From Didymodactylos carnosus (lineage: Eukaryota > Rotifera > Eurotatoria > Philodinida > Philodinidae), in the NCBI GenBank assembly GCA_905250885.1, contig CAJNOQ010001798.1, positions 1-28,444 of the forward strand: a stretch of DNA of 28,444 nucleotides, given 5' to 3'. Shown here in pieces: positions 19,574 to 28,444 of this stretch. Each line of letters starts with the position of its first letter. Position 1 is the first letter of the stretch. The translations under genes were made by a program, and so were the position numbers. Below the pieces are notes generated by a model. That model did not search any database and was not told the DNA's origin. It saw only the letters and a list, made by a program, of their open reading frames with translations.

Positions 19574-21175
19574 CAACGAATTCATGTATAGATATTAATT
19601 AAGAATCGTAATGTTAGTATCTAAAAATAAAATTAATCATCGTTAACTTTAATGGAGTCTTAAGAATAATATTGTTCAACAAATTAGTTAGGAAAGAGCA
19701 CTAACGTCAATAGAGTCTCATATCCTAATTGAGATATACATTAATTGTAAAAAAAGTGGTAGATAGGAAGAAATATGTAACTATGATAGAATCTCTTGCA
19801 GCTTTTTACTCTATCTCTAATGTGGGCGTCTATTTTTTGTACTAACGAAGACTAATCGAAAATTAGCCGTTGTATTTCTCGATCGGTTATATGTGTTTGG
19901 CGGTTTTATCTTGATATAGTATATGGGATTCTTTCGAACGTAGTGTTTACAGAACCATTGAGTTTATAATACTCTAACTTAATTCGATCGAGTTTTATAA
20001 AAAATCCTACTAATCTGATTATATTTTGTTTTGTATCAATAAATAAATTTTGCGTCATCCATCAAAACCGTTAAATGCTTTTTTCTGTGTTTAGAATCCA
20101 TGTTTAAGGTCGTACAAATATTTTTTTAACATCAAAATAAAAATGTCTACGTATATTACCGTTACAATTGTCAAATATCGAGATTGATGTCTCTATAATT
20201 TAGCGAAGATATTATAGCATCTCTCTTAGTTAATCGATAAAGATGTATGATTCTAAACAATTAGCAATAATTTGTCATCTATGTATACACAAAATTTTTT
20301 TCTCCCCAAATCAGTTGATGTAATACGATATGTGAGAATGAAAATTAGACAATAATATAAAAATTAGAAAAACTGTGTATGAATGTCAAGATCTCGTTTA
20401 TAAACAAATATATTACTAATGAATGTCAACAGCAGGAGAAAATTATTTCAATATAAAACATAAATAACAGTGGTTAAAATACTTTTTCTAGTCTATATTG
20501 ATCTCAAACATGCAGACAACACTATTTTCATATTGATGGCAAGTCTATATGACTACCTAATCAGAAATCCTTGATATCTGTACCTATGATAGTCAAATAA
20601 GTATAGAACTGTGTCAAAGTGCTATTTCTTTGTGAAACGTTTAGCTTATTTAACTTATGTCTATCAGATCTTGAAATTTCTTGTTGAAAACTTTAGTAGG
20701 TACTCAAAACAATTGTTCATATAGATATATATATATATATATGTATATCTCATCAAGCAGATTGTAGCTACTATATTCAAAAGTCAATAGTACGTAAAAT
20801 AATAAAAAACACATTCTCATTGTCTATTGAAGATGATGAATTTAACTTAGAATGGTGTTACAAAAAAATGGCACATATATATTAATACTATCAACCAACT
20901 AATAATAACAACAATACACTAGTACATCGAACATTGTTCAACATAGTTCTGTTATTATAAAAACAATAATTGTTCTATATATAAACATACATTGGGAATG
21001 ATGTTTGAACAAGAGAAAGACTTTAGTAGTCAAGAAGCTTTTTATGCATAATAATCAACATGTATCAATTAATCCATGTAAATGTATTACTCTAAACATA
21101 TGAGAAAAGAAAAAGCGCCGTATTCTTACACATCATCGACAACATTGTATATATCAGCTCAATTAGACTATGACG
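19574..21175. other. AT-rich region upstream of the receptor gene
   Basis: No gene or domain is visible. An AT microsatellite at 20725-20742 is the main landmark. The stretch presumably includes promoter and 5' UTR sequence of the receptor gene, but no reliable TATA or initiator element can be picked out in such AT-rich DNA. Confidence 0.4.
20725..20742. repeat. AT microsatellite (9 units)
   Basis: An uninterrupted AT dinucleotide run in the region upstream of the receptor gene. Confidence 0.9.
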
Positions 21176-21179
21176 TTTA

Positions 21180-21383
21180 TTATTTTACAGTGATAGGATC
21201 TAATCTTATTCGTCTTTCATCATCGAAATTTGACTTTGTCCTGCGAAATATCTTAAGGGAGTAGTTTTCAGCAAAACCCTTCTTATCTTCTTGGTTATAA
21301 ACGATTTTATCTATTTCAGATGCATGAACGAAATATCCAAGACTATTGCATTTATCAATAACAAAGCACTGTGTTTTCAACAT
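21180..21383 (-). CDS. Small candidate ORF, 67 residues, unknown
   Basis: ATG at 21383 to TAA at 21182-21180. The product is hydrophilic and mixed in composition (MLKTQCFVIDKCNSLGYFVH, later FRRTKSNFDDERRIRLDP), with varied third codon positions unlike the low-complexity frames nearby. AATAAA overlaps the stop codon on this strand (21181-21176). There is no signal peptide, membrane segment or recognised motif. It may be a small gene, a terminal exon of an unseen gene, or chance. A weaker plus-strand frame overlaps it. Confidence 0.28.
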   Translation of the reverse strand: MLKTQCFVIDKCNSLGYFVHASEIDKIVYNQEDKKGFAENYSLKIFRRTKSNFDDERRIRLDPITVK

Positions 21384-23955
21384 AAGTACGATTAAAAAAT
21401 GGATCTCGATGGGTGATAAACAACCACCACCATCATTAATATTTAATTTAATATAGCGCTTGAACTCCTTTCATCATATCTAATTTGTTCTTCAAGAAGT
21501 TAACGTTTACTATTATATCATCAATAAGAATATGAAGCATCTTCAATTTTTTGTCTATTTTATTAGAAAATAAAAGGCACAAAGTATATAAAGAGCTATG
21601 TGTTTTAATTCCCTCTAGTGTTCACATTGTCAAACTATGTTAACGCTTCAAAGTGTACAAATATTCTTTTTTCTTCTTTCTAAAATTAGATACACTTTTA
21701 ACCCGTCCTTCATTATTATTGCAATGAAAGACAGAAAAAAAAACGAGACGTTTATGTATATAAATAGATATTTATCTTATATTCTCACTACTCTCTCAGT
21801 ACATCATGCATCATGTATATTCTCGCCACTTTAAAGATAAATTCGACATTCATTGCATCAATAAGTTTTTTTCACTAAATTATGACAGTTTTAAAGATTA
21901 AAACAACTTTAGATAGTAACTGTAATAACAGATAGAAATCTTCTAACAATGTTTTTATTTCATTCACACACACACACAAATACAGACATAATGGTAGACA
22001 TTGACTATAATGATATTAACAGTCATGTATTGTTGTACTCTTTGTGTTGAACATGTCAAAATTACTAAATAACAAAGAACATGGCATCTCTAATATTGAT
22101 CAGTATCATGAACTCAATGAGCCGTTAACGCAGAAAAAAGGTACATACTTCTATTCTTCGTTCAATATGCGTGAAAAAGCTGTTCTTTTATTCAACCAAA
22201 AATGATTACTATATAGATCAATCGACTTCTAAGGAAGTACAGTACCGCAGTCTTCTTCTAAAACAAAATAGATAATCAGCGAGCTGTATTCATCTAATGA
22301 TTTTAAATGAAAATTAGGGCAGTAGTATCTGAACAAGAGTCTAGTATCAAGCCCAAAGAGCTAAAATAAGCGTACATTTAACTCTCTAAGAATACGTGTA
22401 TCTTATTTCTCCCTATAACAAGATAAATTAAAAGATACAACAGTTCATGAAAAAAAAAGGTGTTTGTGTGTGAAAAAAACAATTATACTTTCTATCGCAG
22501 ACACATAAAAATAACAAACATATTGAAAAGTATGTCCACTTGACTTTCATTCCTACTTACTTACAGAAACTAGTAAGAAAAGGAAGAGAAAAACAATCAC
22601 AGATGAACGTTTTCTCTTTTTTTTGTAACTATATTTTCTAATATTGCTTTATCTGTAACAATATTCGTCCTCGACAAACAATAAAAAGTCATATAGCTTG
22701 AGGCAGATTGTTCTCGTTCATAAGATTATGAAATCTTAACGCATATAATAATAAGCATGCAAGCACGACATAACTAAGAGAAGAAAAATCATTAACTGTA
22801 TGTAATAAAAAAAAAAAAGTTAAATTTTCTATTGAACACAAAACGAAACAAAAGGAACATAAAAACAAAAAATATGTATCATTTGATTAAAACAGCTGGC
22901 GCAGCTGTAGGCAGAACAACATAAACCATGATGATTGTTTATTTTTATGTTGACATAATCATTTTTCAAAAGGATAAAGTCTATTTCATGTATGAGGAAA
23001 AACTAAATATTTCAGAGCTCAGATTTCTGTAGTTATAAACCTGTTTTATGCAAGGACGTTGAGTGATATATCACTTTCACTAAATAAGAGGAATTTGTTA
23101 TTTACTCCAGTATCTAATATATACTCTTAAACGATGAAATGTCTTGTTCGAAATCAATCTTGCTTTTTATCACGTAAATAAAGAAGGAAAAGATCTAGCA
23201 ATGCAATACTGATTATTTTCATAAACAGATAAGTGTCTATAGTTGTGTTAATCATACTAGTATCTCATGCGTAGCATTATTTCTACAGATTTAGAGAACA
23301 TTCGAGTTTCTTTTTCTGGAAACCTTAGGATTCCTTTCCTGACACTATCGGATTTCATCAGCATAGTAACATTCTCTATGGTAAAGAAAATGTATAAAAT
23401 CTATTTTCTCCGTCTCCACTGACTGCTATACTGGATAAAGTGGAAGTTGAGCGACTAACAACTGCCTACACCATTTAAAACCTAATATTTTCTCTCTCTT
23501 ATTAATCTACGGCTATTTCTATAATACTCTTTTCCGTAAGAACATTATAAATCATATCAATAATAGTTTTTAACTTTTTTTTCATACTATTTCTCCCCTG
23601 GTCTTTCTTTGCTATGTTATACTAGTGTTTAGTGTTAATACATTACCTAAGATCTATACATTGAATTAATTTCTTCACAAATAATTTGTTTCACTTAAAA
23701 GAATTAAACTTTAGCTTAATCTAATTAACCATTTTAGTGTATAATGAAAACAAGATGCGCTGACGAAGACAATTATTCTTTAAATTTTATCCCTTCTGAA
23801 CGACAAAAAAGAAACGAAAAAATGACGTAATATTAATAAAAAATGACATACACACAGGAAAAAAAGAACAAAGAGTAAAGAATCAACATTCGATTTGATC
23901 ATCATTATCGAAGAAAAGACGAAGAACGCTCAAGAGATTTTCGGCTTTTCTTTAG

Positions 23956-23956
<1 letters not shown>

Positions 23957-23987
<31 letters not shown>
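23957..23987. repeat. TG microsatellite (about 15 units)
   Basis: An uninterrupted TG run of 31 nt. A plus-strand frame crossing it (23895-24131) translates the run as alternating Val-Cys and is an artefact. Confidence 0.95.
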
Positions 23988-23990
<3 letters not shown>

Positions 23991-25472
23991 CTTAAAGAAC
24001 TTTATGCCATTCCATCCATTTACTCAGGAGAGTACATCATGAGACAATTGTTGATGATCCGTAATGTTTTTTCTTTTATTTTAACAGCAAGTAGTACTTG
24101 CAAGTCATGTTTTAGAGTAGTCTTAGTATGATCATTGGATAAATGTTTTTAAAACAATGATAAAGACGACGCTAGTAGTACATACACTTGTGTCAGTTCT
24201 TTCTTCCTCTCTAATAAGAAATAAAAGACTACATAAATATAGACAGTATAACGGTAAAAATAAAAGACTGTAGTCTATTATTTTCAGCTCGACATTATCT
24301 ACGTATCAACCTTGATAATCACGTTTCTCATTAAGGTAACTATTCATAATTAAATATCACTTCTTAAGGTCACTGCTTTCATTTCAACTTACGTCCTGTT
24401 ATTTCTTTAGAACTATACGTGATCTTAGTCAAAGCATCTGCGGTTTGACAACTTTGTACTGACATTTCCACCAGATTTCAGAATGCACGCTAACTAGGAG
24501 ATCTCACTAATTCTGAGAAGAGTGATAAGTCATTCTAGGACTAAAAGAATTTTTCTAAATCTATTGTAATTGTCAAGAAATACAAGTTATTTGCAATTGT
24601 CCTAATGATGTAGTAAACTAGTAGAACATAGAACTTGACTTTTAATATCAATTCTAAGGTTCAATTAGTAGTTCTCTTGTTGAAAATGATCATCAGTTTA
24701 GCAATTGCCCTCTTTTTTTCTGTTAAAACTGAATTAATCTGCTCGTACTTGAGACACACAAAAGAAGAATCTTACATAAAACGAAGAGATTGATTATTAA
24801 ATGAAAAAAGAAAATATAAATGAATGATGCCTATCGGGCAATTATATGATCAACCATACATGTAATTGATTTATTACAATTTTCAACAAAAGACTCTCTT
24901 TCTATTCCACGTTACTATAATTCAATTGAAATGCCTATTCTACTATTGTTACCAGTTACATTACTATCAAACAACAAGTCTGTAACTGTTGCCTTCATAG
25001 CGTTTTTTAAACTCTAAAATACACGCTCATTATTCTCACATTTTAATGCATTATCCCATGTTATGAACCATACTATAATGCGCTAAAGAAGTATGGTTAG
25101 TTAAAGAAATCTGAATGTGGATCCAACTTTTTTTCTCTTTGCTAAATATTGAATACTATTTGTCTGTTAATTGTGATACTTCGTCTAAATCCTAGACCCA
25201 ATAAAACAAAAATAAAGATACTCTAAATCTGTTCTAGTATTCGGAAACGATGATTACGAGCGTTGCTCATACACTACAATCTTTTAGAAAAGTAAAGAAA
25301 ACTAGAACACTACTACTTACCACTACTAATAGCACTTGATTGCAATCATTCATGTGTGGTGCACAATGTAGCACTACACGCTATTTAACTGCCGCGATTA
25401 TAATTGTTCAATCATAGACCGGAAAAACTGACAATGACGTTTACATTTTATTTATTTTTCTTGTCTACTTTG

Positions 25473-25498
25473 CTCTCTTTCTCTCTCTCTCTCTCTTT
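25473..25498. repeat. CT microsatellite
   Basis: A CTCTCTTTCTCTCTCTCTCT tract with one short T interruption, embedded in a longer pyrimidine-rich region. Confidence 0.85.
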
Positions 25499-28163
25499 CT
25501 AACATTTTTTTTCTTCTTCTTCCTATGTGTACTTAAGGAGTTTCTTTCATATATTTTTACAGATGAGTACTGTACTCTTATTTTTTTAGATATCGTTCTA
25601 TTCTATGGTAGTACGCATATAACTATCCGATTTTTACTCGAGTTTTGTTTTCTTTGTTTAATCGTAAGAAAGACAGAAAAAGAACGAAAGTCAATCATTG
25701 ATATTTAGAGTTGTTCTATAAAATTAAAATATCGAGTATGCATACTATAGGAAAAAAGAGAAGTGAACGTGTTTGGTGTTTAGATGGGATTTTGATCACC
25801 AATATTATATTCAAATTATCGCTTTTTTAACAACTCAATCTTTTACTGAAAAACACCCCCTATTTTCATGACAAGCTAAAAAATATCGCATCTTCAAACT
25901 AAATATATGTTCGTTGACATATTTCTTTGAATAACGAGATACAGCACACATCTATGAAAAAATTACTCAATAGAGTAATTGAGTATTTTACGGAAAAAGC
26001 CTAGTTTTATAAATAAACTTACACTGATTGTTTATGGTTGATGTTTTCTCATGTTTTTACACAATCACTTTTCATGCATAAGAATGCGTAGCAGATATTA
26101 GAAGTTCTAACATATTGCGTGAGAATTGTGCGTCAACTGTAATGTGAACTATTTTCTATTGTCTATATAAATCGTAGGTGAATGAATTTATTTTTCAATA
26201 ATTTTAGTACCAAATTGGTATAACCAATTATCTTTTATTTTTTTTCTGTTCATTGGTGCTGTTACCATACTACCGGATCTCTATAACAAACGAACGTGAT
26301 TTTTCTTGTCATTTTAAGTAGAACAATTGTAAATTTAAAGGAACAAAGAAAAGAAAATTCCACTTAGCTTACCTTTTTTTTTAAAGAAATAATTGTGGTA
26401 TTTATATTCGATAAAAAAGATTTAAGATTTTTAAGTTTTTTATTCAACGATTATGCGATGATTCATACTCATACTGCCTGAGTTTTAGTAGTTTATATAT
26501 CCAATTAAAATAGTAGCAAAATACTTAAGATATCACCTCTCTTCATATATATTAATGAACTATTGTTGTTATTTAATGTAGACTAAAACAAAATATTATG
26601 TTTATATAGTAAGGAAAAAAAAATTTAGAAATACTACAGAAAAAAAGCGTAATATAAACATTCTTTTTTACTGTTCGATGAATTGTTAACGTTCTACAAA
26701 TAATCAATAAATTTTTAATTATACTAACTTCGACAGCATGGCTTAATGGTATTATCGTTCATCGCATACTTCACAGCTACTGTGTTGCAACCTCAGTATT
26801 GCCAAGTTGTGTAATCACTTATTTTTTAGTAACGCCGATCACCCATCTGATAGGATACTCACTACGTGGTGATGTATAATACGGTTACTCTAGTTAGTCC
26901 TGATACATTTCTATAAAATTAGCTAGTGAGAATCAGTAGTCACAATTAATATATGTGCAGCGTGTTAATGTTAGATTGACTTAATTTCTATGATCCAATC
27001 TCAGACTTAAAATCAGTCTTATCAAGTCAAAGCTACATCGGTCAAAATTAGCTGATACATGCCTCTTGGAGTACACTTTATTGATATTCTCCTATGAAAA
27101 ATCAATAAGAGTATTGAATTAGAAATTGATAATTTAACGAAAATTCTATGACTTTTTTTTAGAAATATTAATAAATTATATTCTTCATGAAAGTAAACGA
27201 CATTGAATTCATAACTTATTGCTATAAATTAAAAAATGATTCTCTTTTTTATTTAGAATAACCACCATAACTGTTGAAATGAATTCGAAATAAACATTAC
27301 ATTTTCATAACAAAATTTATTTATATATTAGAAATGCACAATTAGTCTTTCACATCTAATAGTAATAATAACTTAAGTAAGAAATCTTGAGGAAAAAATC
27401 TTTACATTCTAAGTACTTACATAGAAATAGAAACAATGTAACACAACACATTTTCCTATTCGATTACATTGGCCTTTTTTTTGAAAATGCCAAGCAGGCA
27501 GACATAATTGTTGACTGGTTATTATTAAATATTGTTTCAGCGAGGATGCAACAACCTGTACATCCGGTTAAAATTAACTTCTATACAAAAAAAGTCTCTC
27601 CCGTCAAATTTTGCTTCCCGCTTTTTTCCACCTTTTCTTCTTTCTTACATGTATTTCAATTTTTTGTAAGTTCATTCATGAGAAAACAAATCTATATAAA
27701 TGTATGTAAAACAATGTGTCGACATGTTTATGTATATCATTATTATTATTAGAACAACTTTTTTAGTGGTTCAACGCCAGTAATTAAAGTAGAAGACAGT
27801 TCGGTGAATTAGAACAATAAAAAAGGGACAGTTTTTAACACTATTCTCTCCATCTATTAGTATTGTCTGTTGATGTTGTGATTCATGGTTGATGAATATT
27901 CACTTTTTGTAAATCAGTCGCCTTTTGCGCATGAAAACTACATGTATGTATTTAGTTAACAGAAATGAGGCTAATTATGCAGGTAAACCGTTGATATGTG
28001 ATGGAGGAAAAAGAGAAAACTGAGTTTTTGAACTATATAATAATACCATAGAAAAGCGATAACGGACGTCTAATTTTCTGTTGAAATTTTGGAAATTTGA
28101 ATCCAGCAAAAATATGTAATGTTTTCTCTTCTAAATGTTTATATCTCTTGAAAATATGTTTAG

Positions 28164-28251
28164 GTTAGAAAAACTAATTGCAAATAGTGCGATTCAACTC
28201 GACAATCTGCTCTTAGAATCTGAACGAATGCAAGCGTTAACTGAAAATTAA
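28164..28251 (+). CDS. Possible terminal exon at the right edge, unknown gene
   Basis: After an acceptor-like ATGTTTAG (AG at 28162-28163), a frame beginning at 28165 runs 28 codons to TAA 28249-28251. It translates to a helix-prone polar peptide (LEKLIANSAIQLDNLLLESE, then RMQALTEN), which could be the end of a coiled coil. A donor-like GCAG|GTAAAC at 27980/27981 lies upstream, but its open frames are in the wrong phase to join this block. The upstream part of any such gene is therefore not identified. Confidence 0.22.
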
Positions 28252-28444
28252 TAAGAAATTAAAACACAAATACAAAACACTATACTACACAACACCAGTA
28301 GGCTGAGGCTATTCTTATTTCTTTTAATGTTCAAATCAGCGTAAGCAGCTTGAAATCTTCTTGTTCTCATTCAGAGAATAGATATCGAGGCCCCACGCCT
28401 TTTCTGTATCCGACACTCATGCCTCTACAGAAAATGTTTAAAAA

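Larger units (their letters stand above)
21400..28160. other. Long AT-rich stretch without a recognisable gene
   Basis: I see no domain-bearing frame on either strand. Open frames such as 21637-21834, 23895-24131 and 27387-27752 are short, low-complexity or run through simple repeats. The region holds a TG microsatellite (23957-23987), a CT tract (25473-25498), small hairpins near 25965-25986 and 26209-26227, and a tRNA-like fragment near 26734-26806. Confidence 0.45.

Noticed and set aside
23895..24131. 78-residue plus-strand frame with a Val-Cys run
   Set aside because: It runs through the TG microsatellite and has no ATG at its start.
27387..27752. 121-residue plus-strand frame
   Set aside because: It starts at TTG rather than ATG, has mixed low-complexity composition ending in a Tyr run from TAT/ATT repeats, and shows no domain. 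Chance in AT-rich DNA is more likely.
1..28444. Prokaryotic system, CRISPR array or virus
   Set aside because: No regularly spaced repeats, no operon-like packing and no viral hallmark genes. Spliced metazoan-type genes dominate.

Overview
This is eukaryotic, strongly AT-rich DNA with spliced genes. Introns have GT...AG ends, many are only about 55-75 nt, and AATAAA signals and microsatellites are present. There are no bacterial operons, ribosome binding sites or CRISPR arrays. Short introns beside a few very long ones, metazoan immunoglobulin-type receptor domains and an EF-hand/Gly-Tyr-rich structural protein point to a small invertebrate. I lean towards a bdelloid rotifer or similar animal, but that is inference and no marker gene settles it.

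Layout. (1) Positions 1-870 hold a doubtful minus-strand exon cluster. (2) Positions 881-3440, plus strand, hold a seven-exon gene: one EF-hand, then a Gly/Tyr-rich region, a Pro-rich region, a conserved-looking core and a second Gly/Tyr-rich tail. (3) Positions 3441-4380 are the tail-to-tail spacer. (4) Positions 4381-19521, minus strand, hold an eight-exon gene for a single-pass immunoglobulin-superfamily receptor of 832 residues by my exon model. Its order is signal peptide, three Ig domains, one fibronectin-III-like domain, transmembrane helix and a long acidic/polar tail. The last Ig plus FN3 region resembles the arthropod Sidestep family. All seven introns are phase 1, and the first two are about 6.8 and 4.8 kb. 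(5) Intron 1 carries a foldback (MITE-like) element at 15818-15937 and a less AT-rich stretch at about 16.2-18.9 kb with repeats and decayed-looking reading frames. (6) Positions 19522-28444 are mostly featureless AT-rich DNA upstream of the receptor gene, with a small minus-strand ORF at 21180-21383 and a coding-like stretch near the right edge.

The two main genes converge and have no evident functional link. I found no clear new multi-gene system. The items most worth a second look are the Sidestep-like receptor, the composite EF-hand protein with an unresolved exon junction and a possible alternative membrane-anchored end, and the foldback element.
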